Shown: positions 38,201 to 45,963, numbered from the stretch's first letter. The stretch: DNA of 64,000 nt from CAMEON01 sp045531965 (GCA_045531965.1 JAZSFA010000164.1:1-64000), one strand, 5' to 3'. Notes: generated by a model not told the origin, from the letters alone. Numbers and translations: made by a program.

Positions 38201-39663
38201 TCTGCGTTCTGCTTGGAGATATCCACGCTCTTCAAAAGATCTTCCACAAAGTTTTTCTCCTCAGACACGCGGTCGGAGGACTCGGTGAAATACAGGATCT
38301 TCCCATTATATAGAATATAGGGTGTATTAGCACCGTTGATGGAGGAAACCGACAAAGCGCCCTGATAAGTACCGGGAGAACCAACAGTCGCAGTGTCGGG
38401 ATTAGACGTCAAACCCAGGTTACCGTTCTTTTCAGAACCGTATGCCGAGCTGAAGCTATTGGAGGCAGCCACCACCATGCTGATGCCCGCGGCGCGGATG
38501 CGATCGTACACGCCCGACATCTGTTCTTTATCGGTCTCGCGAGAGAAGCCGCAGCCCGTACCCAAAGACATATTGATGACGTCTACGCCCAGCACCACGC
38601 AATCTTCCAAAGCGGACAGAATCCAGGATGCGCGAGCCGTCGACTGAATGTCGGAGAAGGTCTTCATGATGACCAACTGCGCGTTGGGTGCAACGCCGGT
38701 GATAACGTCGTCCTTACCTGCCACAACACCCGCCACATGGGTACCGTGATCTTGGGAGATGGGGTACACATCAGCATCGCCGTCTGCATAGTCAAAGCCA
38801 AAGGGAACCTTTTCGCTGATATAGACGTCAGATGCCGTGAGACCGCTCTGCATATCTGCAGCCTTGGTGCCGCTCACAAGGGAGGCTATATTATCAAAGG
38901 TCATGCCCAACTTTGAGCGGTCGGCAGTGAAATTCGAGGTGGAAAAAGCAGTATGGTTATAGTCAAGACCCGTATCCAGGACAGCGACCACAATGCCCGT
39001 TCCGTCATAGGCATAATCCGAACTGTCAAAAATACCCGTGTCATATACGTCTACGGCATTCTCTACCAGCTGATTCTCCCACGCGTGAATATCTTCATAC
39101 CCTGCCACGTCGCCCATATCATCCGCCTTATAGACTTCACCGACGATAGGCGTAGCGTTCTTTGGAAGCTCATCGCACACCGTTTCAAAATCGCCTGCTT
39201 TAATAACGATTTCAAAACCGCTGAGCACAGCTGAATAATCCGCGCCTGACTGATAAGAAAGATTGGCGCTGTCCAAGTCAGACAGAATCGCTTTCTTTTC
39301 TGCGGCAATAGCATCGCGGATAGCTTGTGCCTCAGATGAGGTTACGTAATCGGCAAAGCTCCCCTCGGGGTTGCTCTGAGCATATACGTCTAGCAAAGGC
39401 GCCTGCTCCAGCTTGATGATGACCGATATATCATCACTATCCTTTACGGTATCCGGTAACGGCTGAACAATCTGACCGTCAAAATAGTCAGAAATATCCA
39501 AGCCCAGATCTTTCAGCGTTCCTTCATATTTTGTAATGAAGGAATCCACCGCCTTGTCACCAACCTTGGCGATCAGTACAGAGACGGTAATCACTGCGGA
39601 AATGACCATTGCCAGTGTCAAAAGACAGGCGGTCACCCGTAAAAATCTTGCATTTTTTTTCAT
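32233..39663 (-). CDS. Giant cell-anchored subtilisin-family protease with BspA leucine-rich repeats
   Basis: A 2,476-aa exported serine protease. Signal/TM 8-32; propeptide-like region to about 215; S8 catalytic domain with Asp230 (VVAVLDTG), His306 (DHGTHVAG) and Ser634 (SGTSMACP). A PA-type insert lies at about 490-580 (GKIVLVARGSTTFEEKANVA). Next are a C5a-peptidase-type Fn3 region (about 715-860), further beta domains, two Big_2-like Ig domains (about 1165-1240, 1285-1372) and a long array of BspA/LRR_5 repeats (about 1385-2250: IEEVIIPEGVESIGAYAFAN and many similar). One TM helix spans about 2387-2410. The cytoplasmic tail is 66 residues, first Lys/Glu repeats (KEKKAKEKKVKEKKGK), then acidic. 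It resembles lactocepin/C5a peptidases but has no LPXTG. Probable first gene of the Opp operon. Confidence 0.93.
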   Translation of the reverse strand: MKKNARFLRVTACLLTLAMVISAVITVSVLIAKVGDKAVDSFITKYEGTLKDLGLDISDYFDGQIVQPLPDTVKDSDDISVIIKLEQAPLLDVYAQSNPEGSFADYVTSSEAQAIRDAIAAEKKAILSDLDSANLSYQSGADYSAVLSGFEIVIKAGDFETVCDELPKNATPIVGEVYKADDMGDVAGYEDIHAWENQLVENAVDVYDTGIFDSSDYAYDGTGIVVAVLDTGLDYNHTAFSTSNFTADRSKLGMTFDNIASLVSGTKAADMQSGLTASDVYISEKVPFGFDYADGDADVYPISQDHGTHVAGVVAGKDDVITGVAPNAQLVIMKTFSDIQSTARASWILSALEDCVVLGVDVINMSLGTGCGFSRETDKEQMSGVYDRIRAAGISMVVAASNSFSSAYGSEKNGNLGLTSNPDTATVGSPGTYQGALSVSSINGANTPYILYNGKILYFTESSDRVSEEKNFVEDLLKSVDISKQNADGTYTFEYVTIPGAGRNADYSGIDVSGKIVLVARGSTTFEEKANVAQTMGAAGIIIYNNVSGEIKMNVGDTTIAVCSIPQDDGEMMAEAGTGSITVGEKQSSGPFMSDFSSWGPTPDLQIKPEITAHGGSILSSIPGQDYDRISGTSMACPNMAGVVALVRQYVKENFKDIADDNVKVAALVNRLLMSTADIVINSNGLPYSVRKQGAGLANLNATAATKAYIMTYDRKSGELMDKAKIELGDDPTKTGIYTLKFSVNNFGGSALSYNVGAWVMTEGVSDTKTNDGETTVTEQGYQLTGASITVTATNGAVEGTTLTVNGNSIADVVVTITLSDADKKYMDDSFENGMYVEGFVTLDCTEESGIDLNVPYLGFYGDWSVAPIFDIDYYETNKDELDDSIDLLDKTLPDAYATRPVGGIESDFVGYLGAYYFEQDPAAKKISADRKYISLSNQEGTVHSLRYVWAGLLRNAKSIEVTITDDATGEVIFSSVEKDIRKSYGDGGSIYAANVEIEFDAAEYNLRNNATYTVNLKANLDWDNDGTDTNLNNEFEFPFVADFEAPAVTGCEFYTEYDKTEKKDRLYAKVAVYDNHYSMAMYVGYVGNTQTGAMLNTFDHYLTPIYSEFNGTSYVVYELTDYVDEIRKNAINKNTFTVVAYDYALNVGTYEIELPDEYTDFYFEETELTLSPNQIYDLKPLVYPGTEWSQLLEFSTTKPAVATTVNNQLVAVAPGTCVVVARDPVTKKTATFPLTVLGEGDEGFVKYDKPVTNNFVLEGYYVDKAYYQLDSTQREIGSTGDERKFVGSNYSLSMYPSEAVSLRYKLDAYFPEHTKVVFESSNENIVTVDENGKITAVAEGFASVSVRVAMRQDVSQDYVNTYYSQSINIEVKDPYITTGPSLTHYYGNGGLVHIPADLAITAIDQFAFSNFDYVDKGPGDEISEDDPTATKIWFLGDDTIEEVIIPEGVESIGAYAFANLTALKRVTLPSTLTKIDYGAFYGCTSLMEVKGIENVKFINQNAFNGCALKGTISLDSATAVSDYAFAGNKKLAGMILSEKTQSLGIGVFEGCESLKNVTIKADFIKLGKSVFSGCKALETITVNTAVVPAYAFNGCAALTSVNLGKDVAVIGEYAFAGAPVKTFAVDAANTAFKVGGNGQYILSADGKQLMMVSSAVKGEFKVDSSVVSVAAGAFSGNTGLTSVIMPGVTAVSDYAFAGCTNLATVTLGQLTEIGAYAFAHTALTETPSFESLKEIGEAAFLGTKITSVSIPEGMTVGDRAFYECQSLASVTIGKNAVIGNRAFALNANSNFESANEKLSANDRIYYFVYTSPLTSVTVGDNVTLGREAFMGAAKLETVTLGQGVKIGSRAFYNAASLKEIDLSKVVSIGSAAFSGDVLYVYADSGMTTPAVDEEGYYIYRYYAAKLTAVDLSEVSVLGADAFAYCRDLVSVKLDGNLTEIPARTFMGCAALEEIDLSRVTSVGDNAFAEAGLTEVQLPACTSIGIYAFYNNLNLTKVTLAEGTTVGEGAFSYSEKLSEVVNLSKAVSVGDYAFAYTSLVDLDLSAATYIGTQAFLKENVTDVTVKLGSALADLGDNPFAMCRVSAFVGETLESFNGKDYMVPTDTYAISETVRVIGGSLYRVVPNGLELITFAPLEGQKTFTVADGTTRISEMACAGTDVTYVVLPETLMAVGHKAFYACEKLTTVAFSSYEAPVLEEAYDYEYFASGQHLPGKGTYTYVLGDGVTQVTYEGIEILPYFMWNATDLPFNIFYGANFIDYIGYVEHPITVVRPVNGQHYDTFIMEQYFATFIDGAAAADDVTKAFIEAVNLLPEMVALSDKPLVEAARAAYNLISTDEQRGLVTEEYAKLLEAEKRISNLEYLENGEETGDETEPDTDQPVDLEKQVVILTVISVVSLLIALVMVAIVLARTIGRRTQTPKAPKEKKAKEKKVKEKKGKVSQGETAEVNHDETQEASEASADAAEMPASEDESEET

Positions 39664-39734
39664 TGTTTCACTTGCCTTTCACGAGTTAATCACACAAAAT
39701 GTACACAAGCTAAAAATGTCCATACATAACTGGT

Positions 39735-39763
39735 ATTTTATCATAAATCATTGTCAATTTCAA
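39735..39763 (-). promoter_or_regulatory. Probable promoter of the protease/Opp operon
   Basis: Minus strand: TTGAAA (39763-39758), a 17-bp spacer, TAAAAT (39740-39735), about 70 bp upstream of the protease ATG. A perfect TTGACA overlaps the spacer but lacks a -10 at the right distance. The 290-bp AT-rich gap 39664-39953 holds only this and the divergent lipoprotein promoter. Confidence 0.6.
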
Positions 39764-39834
39764 GAGCAAATTGTAAACATATCGTAATATATGATGTTTC
39801 TTTCAACACTTAATAAAATATTTTCAATATGGTC

Positions 39835-39863
39835 TTGATTTATTTTCGTTTTTGTGGTATGCT
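39835..39863 (+). promoter_or_regulatory. Probable promoter of the thioredoxin-domain lipoprotein gene
   Basis: TTGATT (39835-39840), a 17-bp spacer, TATGCT (39858-39863), about 85 nt upstream of ATG 39954. Confidence 0.6.
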
Positions 39864-39953
39864 GAATAAAATTGTAACAACTATGTTGGCACTAAGGGTT
39901 AATTACCCGATATGCCCCGTCTTTTTTATGAAATTTTACACAGGAGTGAAAAA

Positions 39954-42770
39954 ATGAAAGCAAACAAGAAAATCCTTGCCCTGTTTTTGGCTATGGTTAT
40001 GACGCTTACAGCCGTGATCTCTGTCTTTACAGGCTGTACGCAAGATCCCTCAACCGAGGAAACCACTGTCGGAGACACAATCAGCACCGATCACGAAGAA
40101 ACAACCCCTCCCTCTGATAGCAAAGTCAGCTACAGCGTGAAGCTACAAACCATCGGCGGTATGCTGATGAAAGGTGTCAACGTCTACGTCTACAACAACG
40201 AAATGTTGGACGAAATGGTAGAATATACCACCACCGATGAAAACGGTATAGCCCAGTTCTCCCTGAAATACAGCGCCGATTACCGCGTTGTTCTGTCCGG
40301 TGTCCCCGAAGGCTACAACACCGAAGACAGCTACACCTTCGACAATGCCCGCACAGCCAATATCACACTGACTTCTTCGGTTATTGCCGATAACGACTTA
40401 ACCGGTGTTAAGTATAAATTGGGAAGCGTCATGCACGATTTCACCGTCGTGGATTCCGACGGCACAAGCCACACCCTTTCCGAGATTCTCAAAGAGAAAA
40501 AAGCTTGTGTCCTGAACTTCTGGTACACTACCTGTTCCTACTGCATCGAAGAGTTTCCCTATTTGAACGCCACCTATGAAGATTACAAGGATAAGGTGGA
40601 GGTTCTTGCCCTGAACAACTACGGCAATGATGACGAGGAGGCCGTTGAGCTCTTCAAATCTTCCTATGGATTGACTTTCCCCATGGCAAAGGATTACTCT
40701 GCTTTGGGTAACGCCATTGGTCTGGAAGGCTACCCCACCACCGTGGTCATTGACCGATACGGTGTCATCGTTCTGTCTATTACCGGTGGTACCTCCGAAG
40801 CAGTTTTCCGTGCCGCTTTTGATTACGTATCCGGCGACGAATACCAACAAAAGCTTTTTGAGAACATGGATGACCTTATTCCCGCCGAAAAGCCCAACGT
40901 TCAAATGCCTTCCTCCGAGGACATGGCGGCTGTTCTGAACAAGGGCGACATCACCGTTACCTATAGTCCCGAAACAGTTATGCCCGACGCAGAATTCTCC
41001 TGGCCTTTCATCATCGGCGAGAAAAACGGCGCAAGTTGCATCTACCCCTCTAACAAGGGAAAAGATAATTCCTTCGCCACTCTTTACGCTAACGTTACCC
41101 TCAAGAAGGGTGATGCTCTGGCATTTGACTTCCTGTCCTCTACCGAATCCGCCACGGACATCCTGTTCGTGTTGATTGACCGTAAGGACATTTATCAAAT
41201 TTCCGGCGAGAGTGACGATTGGAGTACTTGTTATCCTTTCGTTGCGATTGAAGACGGCACCTACGAGCTTTCCCTCTGCTACTTCAAGGATGAATCCACC
41301 AACACCGGTGACGATACCGTTTACCTGAAGGATTTGCGCGTGGTCTCCGCAGAAAGCATCGATGCACCCACCTATATTCCCCGATACGCCGCCAATCACC
41401 TGCGCGAGGACGGATTTGGCTACGAAAGCTACGCTTCCGTCGTTTACAGCGAAGCTGATGGCTACTATCACGTAGGTACTGTGGACGGTCCTATTCTGTT
41501 GGCAGACCTCATGGGCTCTACCCGCTTCTCCGGAGAATCCGTTTATAGCCTGGCTTACAACGGCAAAATGGTGGTAGATGGCAAAAACTACTACGACGAG
41601 ATTCTTCCCTTCTGCACCATGGCATCCAATGCTACCATCAACGGTCTGTGCAGCGTTACCAAGGAGCTGGCCGAGCTGCTCAAGATCATGGCCATCGCCG
41701 AGGGCATTGAGTCCGGAAACGAAAATCAGTGGCTCCAGATGTGTTGCTACTATGATGCCTACGGCACAGGCGGCGTTCAACTTGCCAGCCCCGTACAGGG
41801 TCTGTCCCCTGAAACCGCGTACAAAGCTCAGCTCGGTGACGAAAACTACGTCACTTATACTCGTGTGATTATGCCCAGAGGTCTGTGGTACGAATTTATC
41901 CCCGAAACCTCCGGCGCTTATCGCATCACCTCCCACAGCGATATCATGGTGGAGGGTTGGATATTCCTTGGTGATAAGACCCAGTATTACGAGTACGGCG
42001 GAGGCGAGCGTCTCTACTTCATGAACCAGCCCGAAGCCTACAGCACCAACGTCTCCATGGTCGTCTATATGGAGGCAGGTACGCCTTACTATATCGACAT
42101 CGCATACGGCGACGTATACCAGGTGGGTAGTTTCAACTTCAGCGTTGAATACTTGGGCGAATCCTACAAGCAGTTAACTGCCGCCTCCCCCGGTTACTAT
42201 ACCGTTCCCGATGATGGCGTTGTCTCCGATGATCCCGCAGTCATTGAGGCTCTGGGTATCGACGTCATGATGGGTAGCGATGGCTACTACCACGAAAAAT
42301 TGGCAGACGGTACCGAAGGTTCCATCGTCTATGCCGACTTCACTTATGCGACAGGACTCTTTAACCTGAGCATCAATGAGATGATCGAGCTCGGTGCTTT
42401 TGATTTCTCCCGCACAGAAGCGGACCAAGAAATTCAGACTTATATTAACCAATATGGCGATCAGACCAAAGAAAAGCTGAAAGAGATCTACGGCGACAGC
42501 TTTGAGGCATGGGCTGAAATCGTTAAGTTGGATGAGTGCCTTGCCGGAATCACCCATGGTCGTGGTGAAGACAAAACCGATGCAATCAAGGCTTACGCAG
42601 CAAAGGTCATCACCGACGGTTCCGCTCCCGAGCTTGTAGGCTGTGTCCCCGTAGATGCAGAGCTGATGGAGCTTTTGCAGAGTTTGGTGGGTAAATATTC
42701 CTTTGACGTAGAAAACGCTTGGGTCAAGATGTGTTATTACTACAGAAACGTTGACCGTGCAGGCGCATAA
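39954..42770 (+). CDS. Lipoprotein with TlpA-like thioredoxin domain and repeated DGYYH domains
   Basis: A 938-aa lipoprotein (lipobox VFTGC, Cys28). Order: Thr/Glu linker; a SpaA/carboxypeptidase-regulatory-like beta domain (58-142); a TlpA/ResA-like thioredoxin domain (about 155-292) with redox CSYC (Cys194, Cys197) and cis-Pro261 in GYPTTVVID; an unassigned beta domain (about 330-470); DGYYH domain copy 1 (497-600, VVYSEADGYYHVGTVDGP to WLQMCCYY); a PPC-like beta domain (about 630-735); DGYYH copy 2 (772-930, to WVKMCYYY). The residue before the CXXC motif is Thr rather than the usual Trp. It probably shuffles disulfides outside the cell. ATG 39954 follows AGGAG. Confidence 0.85.
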   Translation: MKANKKILALFLAMVMTLTAVISVFTGCTQDPSTEETTVGDTISTDHEETTPPSDSKVSYSVKLQTIGGMLMKGVNVYVYNNEMLDEMVEYTTTDENGIAQFSLKYSADYRVVLSGVPEGYNTEDSYTFDNARTANITLTSSVIADNDLTGVKYKLGSVMHDFTVVDSDGTSHTLSEILKEKKACVLNFWYTTCSYCIEEFPYLNATYEDYKDKVEVLALNNYGNDDEEAVELFKSSYGLTFPMAKDYSALGNAIGLEGYPTTVVIDRYGVIVLSITGGTSEAVFRAAFDYVSGDEYQQKLFENMDDLIPAEKPNVQMPSSEDMAAVLNKGDITVTYSPETVMPDAEFSWPFIIGEKNGASCIYPSNKGKDNSFATLYANVTLKKGDALAFDFLSSTESATDILFVLIDRKDIYQISGESDDWSTCYPFVAIEDGTYELSLCYFKDESTNTGDDTVYLKDLRVVSAESIDAPTYIPRYAANHLREDGFGYESYASVVYSEADGYYHVGTVDGPILLADLMGSTRFSGESVYSLAYNGKMVVDGKNYYDEILPFCTMASNATINGLCSVTKELAELLKIMAIAEGIESGNENQWLQMCCYYDAYGTGGVQLASPVQGLSPETAYKAQLGDENYVTYTRVIMPRGLWYEFIPETSGAYRITSHSDIMVEGWIFLGDKTQYYEYGGGERLYFMNQPEAYSTNVSMVVYMEAGTPYYIDIAYGDVYQVGSFNFSVEYLGESYKQLTAASPGYYTVPDDGVVSDDPAVIEALGIDVMMGSDGYYHEKLADGTEGSIVYADFTYATGLFNLSINEMIELGAFDFSRTEADQEIQTYINQYGDQTKEKLKEIYGDSFEAWAEIVKLDECLAGITHGRGEDKTDAIKAYAAKVITDGSAPELVGCVPVDAELMELLQSLVGKYSFDVENAWVKMCYYYRNVDRAGA

Positions 42771-42787
42771 TTCTTAATAAACCCCTT

Positions 42788-42816
42788 CCCGACAGCCCGA
42801 TGGCTGTCGGGATTTT
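42788..42816 (+). terminator. Intrinsic terminator
   Basis: CCCGACAGCC (42788-42797) pairs with GGCTGTCGGG (42802-42811) around CGAT, followed by ATTTTG. Confidence 0.88.
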
Positions 42817-42877
42817 GTGTCGGAATCAGATTTTTCTGAAAGTTCTGTGGCAGTTTTCGTAAATTTACAAAAAGGTC

Positions 42878-42906
42878 TTGCATTATCAAAAATTTAATGC
42901 TATAAT
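42878..42906 (+). promoter_or_regulatory. SigA-type promoter for the 42966 lipoprotein
   Basis: TTGCAT (42878-42883), a 17-bp spacer, TATAAT (42901-42906). Confidence 0.8.
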
Positions 42907-42965
42907 AATGCGCGTATCCAAAAAGAACTATTCCCCTTCGAAATGCGATAATAGGAGGCGCCCAT

Positions 42966-44228
42966 ATGAAGCATTTTCCCGGTTTTTCATTTTTTTTGGC
43001 GATAGGTCTGTTGACCACCGCCCTTTTGACCGGCTGTAACGGTGAAAGTCCTCTCCCCGAGCAAACACAACCCGATGCCGGAACCGTTGAGGCCGCCACC
43101 ACCGAAGCCTCCGTCATGTCCTGCACGGTAACCGTCGTGGACTATGCAGGCTCCCCGATGGCAGACGTGGTCGTATCGGTCGGCAAAGATGGCGAGGAAA
43201 TCAAAAAGAACGTATCAAAAGCTGACGGTGTTGTAAAATTCACCTTGGATAAAGACACGTACGCCGTATCCGCCACATCTACCACCGGCGAATATTATTT
43301 TGATGCTCAAGCAGCTGTGCTTTCCCCCGACGCCACAGAACTGACCCTAACACTTTATAACAAAGCAGATACGGCACACGCTGTCACCATCTGGACGTCC
43401 AACGGCGAGAAGCAAGCCGTTCCCGTAAATGAGGGCGCCACGTATATTGAATTGACCGACGTGATGACCTATGCAGTCTTCCGCCCCGACCGCGATGGTG
43501 TTTATGAGATTTCCTATATTTCCGACAGCAACATCGACATCGGATATTATGGCTCGCCCATGGTCGTCTTCGATACCAAAATGCTGGATACCATAGACAA
43601 TAAGGTAACCCTGTCCGTCCACGCTTCCAGCATCAACAATGAGGGCGGTGCCACCGCTATGTTCGTTTTCGGTCTTGAACCCGAAACGGCTACGGAAGGC
43701 TGTATCGTTACCGTGACCCGCATAGGCAATCCCGAAAAAACACCCGCCGACGAACCTTGGGTTGAATATAATCCTACCCAAGTCAAGGCTTATGAAGGGA
43801 CGATCAGCGGCACCTTTAAGGATATTGACGTAACCAATCCAGCCACCACCGTGGTCTATAACGAAGCCGACGGTTATTACCATTACGGCACCGCAGACGG
43901 TCCCGTGGTCTTCATTCGCATCACCACCGACAGCCCCTACCTCGCCGCTCTCACTACCGTGGCGGAAAAGAGCCGCGTGGGTGTCTATCACTATGACGAA
44001 AACGGCAAGTTCACAGGCAAGGAAAGCTTCCACGACATGATCGCAGCTTATGCCGCTATTGTCAACGCCGACGGCGTTTGCCCCTTGACCCCCGAGCTGG
44101 AGTACATGATCAAGACCTTCGGCGAATATCAAAAGTGGTGGGATATGTCCTTCAGCGGTAATATTTTCCCCGAGAAGATTGTTGCCCCCGAAACAGCCTG
44201 GCTGTTCATCTGCGGTTACTACAGCTGA
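42966..44228 (+). CDS. Lipoprotein related to the C-terminal half of the preceding gene
   Basis: A 420-aa lipoprotein (lipobox LLTGC, Cys24). A SpaA/carboxypeptidase-regulatory-like domain (50-132, CTVTVVDYAGSPMADVVVSV) is followed by a PPC-like beta domain (about 160-255) and one DGYYH domain (296-419: VVYNEADGYYHYGTADGP, later GVCPLTPELEYMI and WLFICGYYS). The same order of PPC-like then DGYYH domain occurs in the upstream gene, so the two are paralogs, this one lacking the thioredoxin domain. AGGAGG precedes the ATG. Function unknown; the surface location is clear. Confidence 0.8.
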   Translation: MKHFPGFSFFLAIGLLTTALLTGCNGESPLPEQTQPDAGTVEAATTEASVMSCTVTVVDYAGSPMADVVVSVGKDGEEIKKNVSKADGVVKFTLDKDTYAVSATSTTGEYYFDAQAAVLSPDATELTLTLYNKADTAHAVTIWTSNGEKQAVPVNEGATYIELTDVMTYAVFRPDRDGVYEISYISDSNIDIGYYGSPMVVFDTKMLDTIDNKVTLSVHASSINNEGGATAMFVFGLEPETATEGCIVTVTRIGNPEKTPADEPWVEYNPTQVKAYEGTISGTFKDIDVTNPATTVVYNEADGYYHYGTADGPVVFIRITTDSPYLAALTTVAEKSRVGVYHYDENGKFTGKESFHDMIAAYAAIVNADGVCPLTPELEYMIKTFGEYQKWWDMSFSGNIFPEKIVAPETAWLFICGYYS

Positions 44229-44293
44229 CCGCACATTCCATTTTGTAGCTTAACAGCTAAAAATACAAGAAATTTCATATGGAGGTTCATGCA

Positions 44294-45718
44294 ATGAACA
44301 AGAAAACACTTACCGGCCTTCTGTCCGTCCTGTGTGTTCTTCTGTGTGCTCTCGTGCTCCTTTGTGCCTGTGGCGGCGATAATCCCCCCGCAGAGACTGA
44401 GGCGCCCGAAGTTACCACCGAAGCACCCGCAACCGTGACCGATCCCGAAACCGACCCCGAAACCGATCCCGCAACTAACGCTCCCGAAACCGACCCCACG
44501 ACCGAAGGCGATGCACTTCTCACCTACACGATCATAGTCGTTGACAAGGATGGCAACCCCATCGAAGGCGTTGACGTCCAGATGTGTGCCGCCGATGGCA
44601 CTTGCTACCTCCCCGTCAAGACCGGCGCCAACGGTGCGGCTGCCTTCCAGAAGGAAGCGGGCGAGTATTACGTTACGATTCCTGCTTGTCCCGAAGGCTT
44701 TGTTACCAACAGCGAAACCAAGTACACCTTCGAAGGCACTGCCACCGAGTTGACCATCACCCTTGAAAAGGCTTCCGTTCCTACCGAAGAACCTACTGAG
44801 GAACCCACCGAAGCACCCACCGAGCCCGAGACCAAGGATCCCCTCCGCGAGGAATACGACATCGAGGCTAACGAGGCTTCCGTTGAGTTCTCCGCCGCAG
44901 GCTATCCCGGCAAGGTGTTCCAGCTCTTCAACTACGACAACCATATTCTCCTGGGCGACTTGGATCTGTCCAAATACGAATCCATGATCGTGGTCTACGG
45001 CTCCGATGGCGGTGCCATGCTGGGTGACGTCGGCTCCGAAATGCTCCTGACCGCCAACGGTGCCATTTACGACAACAACAAGACTCCCGTCGAAGGTGCC
45101 GAGGTTCTGGCTTCCGCTCCCCTCTCCAACCCCACCGCAGCTTGGTATGCCGGTGACCGCGAGGTCGTCATCAACATCGACTCTGACTATAACGGCCCCG
45201 TCTATCTCTGCCACAAGATGGGTGGTAGCGACGGTGTCGCCGTTTCCGCCATTATTCTTGTGAAGAAGCAGACGCCCATCGTCTACGTAGCCAACGATGC
45301 CATCACCATCGTCACCCCCGGCCTTCAGGTTATTGAAAACGTCTATCCCGCAGGCGGTTACGACGAGTGGAACAAGACCTTCACCATCAAGGTAGGCGAG
45401 ACCGGCGGTTACTGGGATATGGGTTGGATCGCCATTAACACTGACGTATATGAGTTTGGCTATCTCTTCGGTGGCGCAAGCCCCCTGAACAACGGCGCGT
45501 ACTTCTTCCCCGGCCCCGCATATACCGTTCCCGCCACACCCGAGCAGATTGCTGCTGCTCAGGATATGGGCGCTACCACCGCAGCTGCGTTTTTGTGCGC
45601 TTGCGCCGAGGCCGCTCTGGGCGTTGGCGAAAACACCGTTCAGGTGGTTGTCAAGCTTAACGGCGATGACAACCAGATCTACGTTCTCCGCGAATACACC
45701 GTTATTCTTGAAGCCTAA
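44294..45718 (+). CDS. Lipoprotein with SpaA-like domain and PTEEPTE linker
   Basis: A 474-aa lipoprotein (lipobox LLCAC near residue 26). A Thr/Glu/Pro linker (TDPETDPETDPATNAPETD) is followed by a SpaA/carboxypeptidase-regulatory-like beta domain (about 76-160, YTIIVVDKDGNPIEGVDV) related to those of the two upstream lipoproteins, a second linker (PTEEPTEEPTEAPTEPET), and a C-terminal region of about 300 residues of unknown fold, possibly a carbohydrate-binding beta-sandwich (KVFQLFNYDNHILLGDLDL). GGAGG at 44281-44285 selects ATG 44294. It lies 65 bp after the previous gene without a terminator between, so the two are likely co-transcribed. Confidence 0.82.
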   Translation: MNKKTLTGLLSVLCVLLCALVLLCACGGDNPPAETEAPEVTTEAPATVTDPETDPETDPATNAPETDPTTEGDALLTYTIIVVDKDGNPIEGVDVQMCAADGTCYLPVKTGANGAAAFQKEAGEYYVTIPACPEGFVTNSETKYTFEGTATELTITLEKASVPTEEPTEEPTEAPTEPETKDPLREEYDIEANEASVEFSAAGYPGKVFQLFNYDNHILLGDLDLSKYESMIVVYGSDGGAMLGDVGSEMLLTANGAIYDNNKTPVEGAEVLASAPLSNPTAAWYAGDREVVINIDSDYNGPVYLCHKMGGSDGVAVSAIILVKKQTPIVYVANDAITIVTPGLQVIENVYPAGGYDEWNKTFTIKVGETGGYWDMGWIAINTDVYEFGYLFGGASPLNNGAYFFPGPAYTVPATPEQIAAAQDMGATTAAAFLCACAEAALGVGENTVQVVVKLNGDDNQIYVLREYTVILEA

Positions 45719-45733
45719 TCTTTGATGCCCTCC

Positions 45734-45763
45734 AAGCGCCATCCTTTGAGATGGCGCTTTTTG
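45734..45763 (+). terminator. Intrinsic terminator after the lipoprotein pair
   Basis: AAGCGCCATC (45734-45743) pairs with GATGGCGCTT (45750-45759), followed by a T-run. Confidence 0.9.
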
Positions 45764-45963
45764 GCGCTAAAAACCATAAAACTTCATAGATTCTTACATG
45801 ACGCGATAAGAAATTTGTCAAAAATATAGGCGTTTTAACCACAGGTTGAAGTATATTTACAAATTTGTGTCACGCCGTTCACAATTTTGGTGTATGATAT
45901 GAATGCAAAATCATCCTCAAGGGGGGGATGATTCCACTCAAATTTTTTTGGAGGAAAAAAACC

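Noticed and set aside
40398..41936. 512-codon open frame antisense to the thioredoxin-domain lipoprotein
   Set aside because: A shadow frame; the plus strand has a lipobox, CXXC site and repeated domains.
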